From Guillardia theta CCMP2712 (Eukaryota; Cryptophyceae; Pyrenomonadales; Geminigeraceae): a stretch of 47,119 nt of DNA. This document shows, in pieces, positions 34,124 to 43,862 of the stretch (positions are counted from its first letter, which is position 1; the number at the start of each line of letters is the position of its first letter). The DNA is taken from contig NW_005434617.1 of NCBI RefSeq assembly GCF_000315625.1, positions 98,156-145,274 on the forward strand. The letters are read 5' to 3'. The notes below the pieces were generated by a model. The model had not been told where the DNA came from. It saw only the letters and a program-made list of their open reading frames with translations, and did not search any database. The translations under genes were made by a program, and so were the position numbers.

Positions 34124-35953
34124 CTATGACTTGTTTGTGTCTTGCATGGCGTGCAGGATGCTCCGCAAACCTGAAATGAAAGTGAGGAGACGAGGAGGAG
34201 GAAGGAGCAAGCCGAAATGGCAGGGTGTAATGGGGAAGCAAACGCTGCAACGCGAGGAGAAGGAGAGACGGAGTTGCAGGAGGAAGGAGGAGGACACGTG
34301 AAGCGAAGAAGAGCTCTTACTGGAGCTCTCGTTGCGGGCTTGTTTCATCTTAGTCTCATCCTCTGCCTGCTCCGCTTCCACCCCGACCTCACCCTTCCCG
34401 CTCTTGCCCCGGGAGGCGATGAGATGCCGGACAGATACCAGTGTCTCCGCCGCATTCTCCATGCGGAACGACATGTCTACGTGTCCCCAGTTGATAGCTC
34501 CCGTGTCGAGCCGGTGGATCAGGGACGCGACGTCGACGAACTCCATGCACAGCTGCAGCTCACGGAGGAAGACCTCGGCCTCCTCCTGCAGCCAGTCCTT
34601 GCGCAGATGACAAGGCTTGATTTGATTCCTCAGCCGCAGCAGCTGCTGCGCGAAGGCCTGCGGCGTCTTACAGTCCATGCACTCCTCTGCGAACTGGACC
34701 CACATGTCCTCCCCGGTGTTTCTCACAGCTGAGAAGGGCAGCCGCATCGAGATGCTGATCATCCTCCTGGCCAGGATAGCAGGAGAGATGAGCTTGATGC
34801 TACCTCCCTCGTTTGCCGATCCCTTCCCTTGGTGCTTGCACTGAAGGTAGTGCTTGCGGATGGTGCTGTTGAACCGCTCGAAGCTCCCTGCCTCCTCCTC
34901 GGATAGCACCATCCCCTTCCTGCAGTTTCCCCACAGGCAACGGACGTTGCATTTCTCTCCCACCTCGCTGCATCGAAAGTTCCATCGATCCTTCAGCGCA
35001 CTCTGTGCGATCGGGCGAGCGGTGGAGCAAATGGCGCAAATCGCCTTTACAGGCTTCCTGGACCTGCTGTCCTTCCCTCCTCCTTCCTTGCTGGTCTTCT
35101 GCTTCTTGCTCGGCACAGCCTGCTCCTCTCCTGCCTTCCTCTTCTTAGCATCCTCCTCCTCGTCCAAGGCTACGGCGTCGAGTTTCATTCTTAGATCTTG
35201 CCCCTTCCTGTACTGCTTCGACGACGATGGGTTCCTATTTCTCAGTGACCTGTCCGAGCTCCCAGCATGAGTCGCATGCTCAGGAGAAATCTTTGGTGTG
35301 CCATTCAATGGCAAAATTTCAACCACCCCTGCCCGGTGACCTTCAAGATTCGGTACACCACTTCCTCCTCGTCCTCCTCCTCGTCCTCCTCCTCGTCCCT
35401 TGTCGTTCAACCTCAGCCCTCCTGTGTTTGCACCCGAGACAGACTGATGGAGGTCACAGGAGTTCATGTCTCTCAAAGAATTCTCATCGTCCTCCTGCTC
35501 TGTCGGCGCTTGACTGAGCAAGCTGTGCACGTCCTCCTTGGAGTTGGACCGGGCAAGGGCACTGTCGACTTCATTCCTGACCAGCTCATGGAAAGCGTGC
35601 GAGGAGACCTGGCGCTTGTCACCATGAGGAGCCTCTGCTTTCCGAAAGCTCTGCATGGTCGGCATAGAGCGCTGCTGCTGCTCACTGATTCCTCCCATCC
35701 TCAGATACATTTGAGGAGTAGCCAGCCTTGAGTTCTCATCCCTCAGCTCCCTCAGGCTCTTGTCGGTGGTGACATGATGCACCTCTGACGTCTTGATGCC
35801 ATCGACCTCGACCAGCATCTTCGCCTTCTCCATCACGTTGAACATCTTCGTCGCCTCGTGCACGTCGCTGTTGTGGAAGCCCGCTCCTCCCACAACATCC
35901 GTGCGGAGGATGAGAGGCTGGCGGTACTCGGAGTGGCTTCTTTCCCCCTTCAT
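34124..35953 (-). CDS. Nuclear-looking protein with Cys-rich (CW-like?) motif and RG-rich stretch
   Basis: ATG at 35953. The main exon runs to about 34318 and then splices in phase across a roughly 145-nt intron to a last exon (34124-34170, LRSILHAMQDTNKS). Reading straight through the intron gives a false Ser/Leu-rich tail. Residues about 185-200 are RG-rich (GRGGGRGGGRGGSG). About 270-310 is strongly basic (KKRKAGEEQAVPSKKQK), a likely nuclear signal. At about 315-350, CAICSTARPI and DRWNFRCSEVGEKCNVRC give spaced Cys with a Trp, loosely like CW-type or other small zinc-binding modules. A helical region follows (FAEECMDCKTPQAFAQQLLR). No enzyme motif seen. The family is unknown; a chromatin or RNA role is inference. 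Confidence 0.7.
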   Translation of the reverse strand: MKGERSHSEYRQPLILRTDVVGGAGFHNSDVHEATKMFNVMEKAKMLVEVDGIKTSEVHHVTTDKSLRELRDENSRLATPQMYLRMGGISEQQQRSMPTMQSFRKAEAPHGDKRQVSSHAFHELVRNEVDSALARSNSKEDVHSLLSQAPTEQEDDENSLRDMNSCDLHQSVSGANTGGLRLNDKGRGGGRGGGRGGSGVPNLEGHRAGVVEILPLNGTPKISPEHATHAGSSDRSLRNRNPSSSKQYRKGQDLRMKLDAVALDEEEDAKKRKAGEEQAVPSKKQKTSKEGGGKDSRSRKPVKAICAICSTARPIAQSALKDRWNFRCSEVGEKCNVRCLWGNCRKGMVLSEEEAGSFERFNSTIRKHYLQCKHQGKGSANEGGSIKLISPAILARRMISISMRLPFSAVRNTGEDMWVQFAEECMDCKTPQAFAQQLLRLRNQIKPCHLRKDWLQEEAEVFLRELQLCMEFVDVASLIHRLDTGAINWGHVDMSFRMENAAETLVSVRHLIASRGKSGKGEVGVEAEQAEDETKMKQARNESSSKSSSSLHVSSSFLLQLRLSFSSRCSVCFPITPCHFGLLLPPPRLLTFISGLRSILHAMQDTNKS

Positions 35954-37631
35954 CCTCTGATCGATCCTCTCTCGCTCATCTCCAGCTCAGCATCTCCTCC
36001 TCTCTCCTCCTCCTCCCTCATCTTCGCTCCTCACCATCGATCCCCGCCATCTCGTTGCCCTTCCCGCCCCTCATACCTCCCCAACCCTCGTGGTCCTCAT
36101 CCCACCTCATCCCGTCACGGTCCGCCGGACCGTATCGCCGAGTCGACTGCGGCCGTACGGCGTACTACGCACGGTTCACTGAGTCAACCGCCCGGGCCGG
36201 CCCGGCCGCGGGTGACTGCGGCATCCGACTCGGCCGGTGACTCCCGGACTGAGGCCGCGGGCTGAGCCGGGCCCTGCACTGACTTGACAGTGACTCGGTA
36301 CGGTAAAGGGACTCAGAGAGGGCCAGCTGCAGTGCCGCCGGACTCAGTTGAACTGGCACCGTGACTGTCCTGGCGGCCCACTGACCGTACAGATCGGACG
36401 GTGCGGCAAGCCTGGCAAGTTGCCCTCAGTGTCGGTCCTGGCACTGCGCCGCCGCCGCGGCCGGGGCCCCGGGCCGGCACACGGTCTCACGGTGCCGGCC
36501 AAGTTCCGAGGCCGCTCAGCGGCGTCCGCCATACAGGCCGCCGGGCCGGGCTCCGAGGCTATCGGCGGCTAGTATGGCCAGTGATCTGCCTGATCACTGG
36601 CATAACCGTCACTGGCCGGGCCCGGGTGCCGCTACGCCGTAGTAGGGCCAGGCCCGGGGCCCTGACTAGTACCAGGGCCTCACCGTCCGATCCCCGGCGC
36701 CGCCGTGCCCGGCGGCCCGGCCCTGACCAGCGCCGGGCAGTGCCGCCCGCCGCCTGGGTCGCGGGGCCGGGCCCACTGTGACGGTGAGATGTCATGATCG
36801 CCGGGGGGACTCCGGGCCGGAGGCGGCCCGGCAAGTTCACTCGGACTCCCGTCCGACTGAGACGAACGGTTCGCCGGGCCCGGCGGCGGGGGCCGCGGCT
36901 CGGCCCTTCAAGTCCTGGCGGCGGTCGGACCGCCGTATGGCCCTAGTACGGTCCGATCGGGCCGTCCGGGGAGTCACCGGGTGATAGCCCGGCCGCTGAG
37001 GCCCGGCTCCGGCCCGGGAGGCGAGCCGAATTACATAACGGGTATGAAACGGTCGTGTTGACCATCGGGACTCCTGAAGGACACAGGGCATGACGAAGCG
37101 AGGGATGTGAATGGGAGTAGAGGAGAGAGACGAGAGAGGAGACGAGCAGGACTCAGACAAGCAGGAGACAAGGTAGAGGAAGACGTGCCCTCTACACGGA
37201 TGAAGCTGTGATTGGGTGAAACGCGAGGCTTCGTGTGAAAACGGTGTTCGATATAGACGTCCCCTTAGTTGTCCATCTGTGACCAAGACGTCCAGAAAGA
37301 AGAAGCGAGGTGATCGCGACGACGAGCCTCTCTTCAAGGAAAGCCCTATTCGATAGAGCTCAGTGTGATCTGTTTCCGTCACAAACTTTCATTACAACAT
37401 CTATCCACATCTTTCAACATGAAAGGCGGTAATCAGGTAATAAACTGAACCTCAGCTCAAACTCACCGCTCACGATGGGATCACCTTGTGCTGCTGCAGG
37501 ATCGGTCATCCGAAGGCCGAGAAACCAGTCGAGAGAGGCCAATAGGCATCATCGGAGCGAGCAGGGGGACGGGGCTGCAATGTGTAAGGTTTGCCGTTGG
37601 TGATCCCATGAACTGAGAAGCATACGTTCAG
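35954..37631. other. Divergent intergenic region with GC-rich island 36115-37030
   Basis: 35960-36110 is CT-rich. 36115-37030 is an extremely GC-rich island with the same vocabulary as the one at 17725-18740. Both contain the identical 13-mer ttcactgagtcaa. It also contains a 10-bp hairpin at 36577-36601. 37040-37630 is ordinary. The 5' exons of the SDR gene, with its glycine-rich nucleotide loop, should lie in 37390-37630, but I could not define them. Confidence 0.6.
36577..36601. repeat. 10-bp inverted repeat, 5-nt loop
   Basis: gccagtgatc, tgcct, gatcactggc: perfect arms within the GC-rich island. Confidence 0.8.
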
Positions 37632-38953
37632 GTTCTCTATGCTGCCAAGCTGAAGATCCACTGCCGTGCAATCGTGCGAAACCCTCAGGAGAGTGAGGAG
37701 CTCGTGAACTCGTACCTCCCTGTCTCGTTCCGTCAGTATGTGAGTTGGTTGCGCCCTTTCTTCTCCCTGTTGAGTGACTCGTGTTGACATCGCAGGTGCA
37801 GTACTGCAAGGCGGATGTGACGAGCCCCAAGACGCTATCCAAGGCCGTGAACGGCTGCAGGCGAGCAGGTGGACGGTTTACTAGGCCCCTGCTGAAGCCG
37901 ATGCTGCTACCAGGGGTTTGATCTTTGCGGCCACGGCAACAGCCGGCTGGCGCCTTCCTATTTACGACAACAAGGATACTCCTCCGCACATCGACTTCGA
38001 AGGAAGCGTTGCGGGTATGCAGGAGGTCGCGAGATGGTGGCGGGTCTTCTGAAGCATCCCTCATCCAGCCGCCACAGCAGCAGCAGCTGAGGGCGTCGCC
38101 AGGTTCGTTCTGATCTCGAGCCTCGCTATCACCCGCCCATCTCACCCGATGCATCTGGTGAGTTGAGATGGCCGAATGTGTAACGAACTCTGTCTGAGAG
38201 AAGATCTTCGATCAGGCAAGAAACAGCCTGATGGGTAGGATCATGGATTGGAAGCTTCTTGGGGAGCAGGTAGAACCGCGCGCTGCAGATGCCGTCGGCA
38301 TGTGTAGCTGAACTCAAGCTCTCGCTCTCAGGGGGTGTCGAAAGTGTACGAGGCGGTCTCAAAGAGCAGCACAAACAAGATGTCCTACACTATCGTCCGA
38401 CCAGGTCAGACCAACTCGCCTGCCCTGCCCAAATCCATCCCGGCGCTTCAGCAACCAGTTCCCCCGCCCCCTCCCCCACCTCCACACTTCCTCTGATCTG
38501 GTACAGGTTATCTTAACGACGACCCTCCCGGTGGGCCCACCACCTTGCTCGTTGACACGGGAGACAATCTTTCCGGGTCGATCTCAAGGTGGTCCAGGTA
38601 GGAAGCAAGCAGTGCCATGGTCTGACTGTGCTCTAGAGCGGACCTTGCTGCCTTGTGCGTCGAGGCTATCTTCAGGCCGGATGCTCACAACCTCACTCTC
38701 GAGGTGGTCAACGGCAAGTGAGTAGTGTCTTCTCCCCTTGCTCCACTGCTCAGCTTTGAGTCGCAGGCAAGGCGGAAACTATCCTGTCTGCAACAGTTAT
38801 GATCAGGTCTTCCACTCGCTGTCATCTGGTTATCTTCCGGTTTGTGTTTCAGCTGCTCCATGTGATGCAGAAGTTTATGTGAGGTCCAGGTGTCTGCACC
38901 CGGCTGTTTACACACGAGTGGAATTAGAGGTATGTGTGGAGTGCAAGATTTAA
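37632..38953 (+). CDS. Atypical short-chain dehydrogenase (NAD(P)H-binding family), 5' exon(s) missing
   Basis: Exons give the blocks of an atypical SDR in order. Exon 37632-37739 is VLYAAKLKIHCRAIVRNPQE, the end of the first helix and the second strand with the NADP-selecting Arg. It splices to VQYCKADVTSPKTLSKAV (from 37796; the conserved Asp and Val). Next is GLIFAATATAGWRLPIYD with HIDFEGSVAGMQEV (from 37914). After a poorly resolved stretch comes SYTIVRPGYLNDDPPGG (38332-38404 joined to 38507), then ISRWSRADLAALCVEAIF (to 38718). The last exon reads GGNYPVCNSYDQVFHSL and stops at 38951-38953. Relatives reduce small molecules, or act as non-catalytic assembly factors in plastids such as HCF173. 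The glycine-rich GxxGxxG exon should lie upstream of 37632 but was not found. The role is undetermined. Confidence 0.72.
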
Positions 38954-39250
38954 CATGTTGATGGCATGGTAGAAATAAAATTACAAAACTGAGTTGTCAC
39001 TGTGCCAGTTCTTGAAGTGGCATTTTAGTATCAACCGATTGTATCTTTTGTACTCTGCATTCTAATTACAATCGATTGTGATACATGTCTTGGGAGGTGA
39101 AAGATATCATGAAGAGATCTGAACTGTGGTGAACAAACACAAATGTGCATTTTTCGAAGGTTTAAGTTCAACGAGCTAATAAAGTGGCATTACTAGAATG
39201 ATTCCGAGCTGCTGCTCAGACCAAAACTAGGAGTAGTTTCAAGCTACAGC

Positions 39251-39425
39251 TTAGAACCACTCGCCGAAGTAGAGGGGGCGCTGCTCGTGGTGGAGGTACT
39301 CCATGCGCCACATCCAGAGCTGGGAGGTCTGCTGCTTGGTCTGAGAGAACATTGATACCTAGAAAGAAAAAATGTGAGAATCGAAAAATATCGCATCTTA
39401 CACTAAACACTTGCAGAATCATCAT
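39251..39425 (-). CDS. Tiny spliced protein, about 43 residues
   Basis: Exon 1 is 39402-39425 (MMILQVFS) and exon 2 is 39251-39358, joined in phase by a 43-nt intron with a GTAAGA donor and a pyrimidine-rich acceptor. Exon 2 reads VSMFSQTKQQTSQLWMWR then MEYLHHEQRPLYFGEWF and ends in TAA. The aromatic, well-structured C-terminus (four Trp, two Tyr, several His) and good codon use suggest a conserved small protein, such as a subunit of a respiratory or other membrane complex. I do not recognise the family. An upstream exon is possible. Confidence 0.5.
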
Positions 39426-40632
39426 CCCTTGAACTCAGTGCAAAACCAGAAGGAGTCCAAAACAACAACCATAATCTTCAAACAAGTCTTGCAGCAGAGT
39501 CATTCTCGCATTCATTCTCATCTTTATCATCATCGTCTTTGAATCACAGCAGAACAAAACTCCGCGTCACATCAGATCATCGCGTGCCATGGAGGGGGTT
39601 CTTACAGTTCGGTGCGGCGGACGAGGGAGGGGAGCCTTTTGTGCGGCCCTTCCGAAGAGCCGCGGGGGAGTTGACTGATCCCACTGCCTGAAGAGCCGTC
39701 CGTGCCCACCCCTCTACCCCTCATAGTAGTGTAATTTTGCCTTTTTCTTCCAGGTGGGGTGGATGCAGAGACCTGCGGAGAGCGAAGTGGTGGGGGGATC
39801 AGGGGGTGGTGGTAGAATATGATAATCACCATGTACGCCAGGTTTGATAGAGTACCGGTATCTTGCGTATTGGACCTTAGGGGAAATACAGGTGGGGGTA
39901 CTATAAAGGTAGCTTTTCGAGGGGTTGGACTTCAATGGGGTACCATTGCCAGGGGTCATTGGGGTACTTAAACTGAGGCGGACTAGCCCTCAAGAGACAT
40001 TGGCACCCCTCCTTGCGAGCTCTGCTTTAACCCACCGGTACCTCTCCCTACACCTCATCTTCAAGTACCCTACCCCACCAGTTTTACCTAGGGGTACTGG
40101 CAGAACAGCACCCTAGGGACCGCCAGTACCACCTGCTTGTAGGACCGAAGCCAAGGACCCATGTGTACCCAAACAATCCAATGACCCCACCACCCCCTAT
40201 TAGATGCTTTGACAGCGCCTGTAGGGGGACAATTCAACATGTTATATGTGGTACCCCACCCTATAGTTTTTCTGAGACAATCTCTACCCCCCATTGACTC
40301 TACAAGTACCTCTTCTTTCCTACCACCCCATCCTGTCTTACTACCCTACCCACACCCCTCGCACAAACCGTACCCCTGTTGTTGACAGCCTGGCTCTTCG
40401 AGATGGAATCCGTTACATATATGTCTTGACCGTTACTCAAAATCTGTAGCCGACGCCTGGTGCGGACCCGCCTCGGACCCGCTACAATTTTTCAAGGGTT
40501 GGCCCGCCTTTTTGTTCTGTCGGAGCACTGGCAGTGCGCACCATGGAGGACAGGAACGAGCTCGGGCGGTGGAGGGATGGAGGGGAGGAGCGGAGGGAAG
40601 GGGTGGAAGATACATGAGACTGTGAGAAAGCG
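39426..40632. other. Divergent intergenic region with skew-switching TACCC/GGGTA tract
   Basis: 39700-39960 is G-rich on the plus strand (gggggatcagggggtggtgg, gtgggggtacta, ggggtacc). About 39990-40390 is C-rich (cctaccccacc, tacccctgtt). ACCGGTA occurs near 39855 and 40035. The switch lies between a minus-strand gene on the left and a plus-strand gene on the right. No gene seen. Confidence 0.6.
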
Positions 40633-41654
40633 ATGATGTCGGAATCCGCCGTGTTCACGACGTCTCTTGTTGAACTGAAAGGAGGAGGAGGAGCAGGAGC
40701 AGGAGGAGCACGAGGAGAAGCCAAGGTCAAGATTCGACAGGTGAGAGCTTCTCCATTGAGCCCTGGCCACTGCCATGGGAAGAATCAAATGCATCACCAA
40801 ATGCATCATCAGGTTGCATCTGAAGAGTTCGGCTGCTTCATCTGGCCATCGGCTGTGCTTCTTTCTCAATATCTCTTTGAGCACTCTGGCGTAGTAAGGA
40901 ACAGCAAGGTACTGGAGTTGGGAGCAGGGGTGGGGTTGCCCGGCTTGCTATGCAGAAAGCTTGGGGCTTCAAGGGTTCTTCTCACAGATCTGAGCAAGCC
41001 CCCGATCATCCTCAGCAACTTGCAGCACAATTGCTGTGCCAACGAGCTAGAACATTGCTCAGCTGCTCCAATGGACTGGGGTATCGTCACGGAGGAGGTA
41101 AGGAGGGAGGGGAGGGGCCTCTCGCTGGATGATGTCTTGATTTCAGATGCTGCTCATGCGACGCACATGCTACGATGTCCTGCTGGCAGCAGACTGCCTG
41201 TACTCGTCCTCCTTATACGAAGACTTTCTCTGTACGGCATCCTTCTTCCTACGTCCTGCTCCAAAGGTTCTTCCTTGATGATTGATGGTCGCGGTTGGCG
41301 GTGATGGAGAGCAGGGGGAGGCTGGAGCATCATCGGTCAAGGCTCCGGCTCGTCCGCGTCTCTTCACTGTCTTCCAGGTGGGGAGGGAGGAGGAGGAGGT
41401 TGGGCGGTGAAGGAGCCTGCAGGAGAGAGGGTCTGGGTTCTCGCTTGCTCGGCTGATGGGGAGGTGGGGGTTGAGGTACGCGAAGATCGACTTTGTCCCG
41501 TCTTGCTCAGCTCTGGTGGGATCCTGCCGGGAGGAGGCTGGGGAGGAGGTGACGATCTGCTAAGGTGAACGGAGAGGAGGTCGAACAAGGGGGGCACGAG
41601 CTGCAGCTGCTGGAGATCTGGCACGAGGACGAGGAGCAGGACGGTGTGAGATGA
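40633..41654 (+). CDS. METTL23: METTL23-like class I SAM methyltransferase
   Basis: Family-16 seven-beta-strand methyltransferase; METTL23 relatives methylate protein Arg or Lys. Exons: 40633-40740 (MMSESAVFTTSLVELKGG), 40813-41097, 41147-41266, 41315-41377, then less certain 3' exons ending at 41652-41654. Signatures: FGCFIWPSAVLLSQYL (the family's G-x-x-x-WP start), SAM motif I VLELGAGVGLPGLL, post-I LLTDLSKPPIILSN, MDWGIV, YDVLLAADCLYSSSLYEDF (motif IV) and RLFTVFQ. The last exon ends in HELQLLEIWHEDEEQDGVR, like the family's C-terminal strand. The exon 2-3 join skips a read-through that would spoil motif IV. The Gly/Ala-rich stretch in exon 1 comes from a GGA/GCA repeat. Confidence 0.82.
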
Positions 41655-42047
41655 CCGCCGATGGCAGGGGATGGGAGGGAAATTAGGGAGGAGGAGAGCG
41701 TGTAGCGTGCGACTCGTGCTCTGCTGGGACAACTTGATGAACTAAACAAACTGTACTGCACGGGACCCGTTCCCCGTCACTGCTGCATATGCTGCTCCTC
41801 CCCTTCTTCCTTCATTGGTCCAGCTCCCTTGCAGCTGAGGTTTTGCCTGGCTCCAGACCGTCCACATAGCCCTACGTACTCATCGTCATCTCCTCCGCAC
41901 AACCTGATCCTGCTTGCTTCCTGCTACCCCCCTCTCCTTCTCTGCAGCTCCCTAGCACTCTCTGCTCTCCCTCCCCCATGCGCCCTCCTCCCTTCGCTTC
42001 CCCCACATTCCCAGGTAGCTCAACAAACCCCTCGTTCCCCTCCTTCT
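41655..42047. other. Intergenic region between convergent genes, pyrimidine-rich
   Basis: The 3' ends of the methyltransferase (plus) and the exonuclease fusion (minus) face each other here. CT-rich, with no gene or repeat array of note. Confidence 0.6.
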
Positions 42048-43595
42048 TTACAGTTTCTTGCCGCTCTCCTCTCCCCTGCCCCCTCCTCTCTCATTCCCAG
42101 GCAACTCTTCCTTCCCTCCTCCCGCTCCCTCCGCACACTGAAACTGGCCATCCTCATCGTACACATCCTCTTCGTTCATCTGCAGAACGGACGCAATCTG
42201 CACGCGAGCGCTGCGGTAGGAATGAGAGGAGGGAAGGGAGACGACGAGATTGAGTGGATTCAAGACAAAAGATGGAGGAAGAAGAGAATTAAGAGGAGGA
42301 GGATGTGAGGGGGAGGGAGGGAGGAGGAGGAGGAAAAACAGCCTCGGACTTGCCTGTCATACTTGGGACCCTTCCAGAAGACCTGTAGCACTAGATCAAG
42401 ACGTCGAGAGAGGAGCGATTGTGAGGGGGAAGGGGAGGAGGAGGAGGAGGAAGGAGTGAGCGAGACGAGGAGAAGGGAGGGAGGGGAGGCAGGCAGGCAG
42501 GCAGGGAAACCTTCTTGCAACCCATGCACATATAGTACTTTGAGACCTTGACCTTGCAGGAGGAAGGGATCTGACCCTCATCGAACAGCTTCCAAAAGCG
42601 TCAGTCGCACAGCATAGGAGGACGCGATAGGTTCAACCTCTTTGATCTCCTCCTCCGTGAGGCGCTTGTAGTTGGACGTGTTGCACTTGCTGCACCTGGC
42701 CATGAAGGTCTTGGGGCTGAGCGACAAGGCGGGGAGGGAGTCGTCAGCAGCAGGTGGGAGAGGCGAAAGCTGGGGACCTGAAGGAGAGCCCGAAGCTATC
42801 GATGATCTGCAGCATGGGGGCGTCAAGGCGCCTCCTCCTCTCCCCTCCTCTCCCCTCTCCTCCTCAGCTTCGCTCTCCCCTTCCCTCCTCTCCCCTCCCC
42901 TCCTCAGCTTCGCTCTCCCCTTCCCTCCTCTCCCCTCCCCTCCTCAGCTTCGCTCTGCCCTTCTCTGCCCTCCCCTCCCTTCCCCTTGTCTGCCCTTCTC
43001 TCCCCTCCTTCTCACCTCATGGAATCCTGCCTTCGCATCGTTGGATGGCACGAAATAACAGAGTCCTCCGCAAGGCTTCGAGATGAGTTTCCTGAAAATA
43101 AGGTTCATACAACTGTAACCCTCTATCCACCCTCCCACTTTCCCCATGCTCTATCTCCCTCCTGCTCCTGCTCCTGGTTCCGCTCCTGCTCCTGCTCCTG
43201 GTTCCGCTCCTGCTCCTGCTCGTCCTCCTCCTTCTATTTCTCTATTTGTTCCTTCCATCTTGACGTCCTCCCATCCTCATGTCCTCCATCCTGCTCCTCC
43301 CTCCCATAGCCTTAATCTTACGGCTGACCTGTCTCGGGTGAGGAGGACGCGTCCTTCTCTTGCAGCCAAGGAGATGATAGTCTGCGCGTCCCTGTTCCCC
43401 TCATACAGGGCTGTATCCACTCCTGCTCCCACTATCAGCTCCTCCTCCCTGCTCCCTGCTCCCTCCTGAACCGATGCATCTCAGCCACTTCACCGTCCTC
43501 CCGAGCATCGTGTCCGCCAGGAATTTCACTCTGGTAGAGGTCGAGGAGGCTTCACTGCTGCCGGAAGACTCGTCGGGCTCCGTCTCCTCCCCTGA

Positions 43596-43692
<97 letters not shown>

Positions 43693-43790
43693 TGCTCTTC
43701 TTCGACGAATCCAATCATTGAGTCCCCGATCCTCGAGCATGGGAAGCCATCACTGTCTCCAAGAGACCCCATTCTCTCCAAGCTCCCTCT

Positions 43791-43862
<72 letters not shown>

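Noticed and set aside
34172-34318. Ser/Leu-rich tail of the 609-residue minus-strand ORF
   Set aside because: It is an intron read through: a GTAAGA donor after NESS and a ttcag acceptor restore LRSILHAMQDTNKS in phase.
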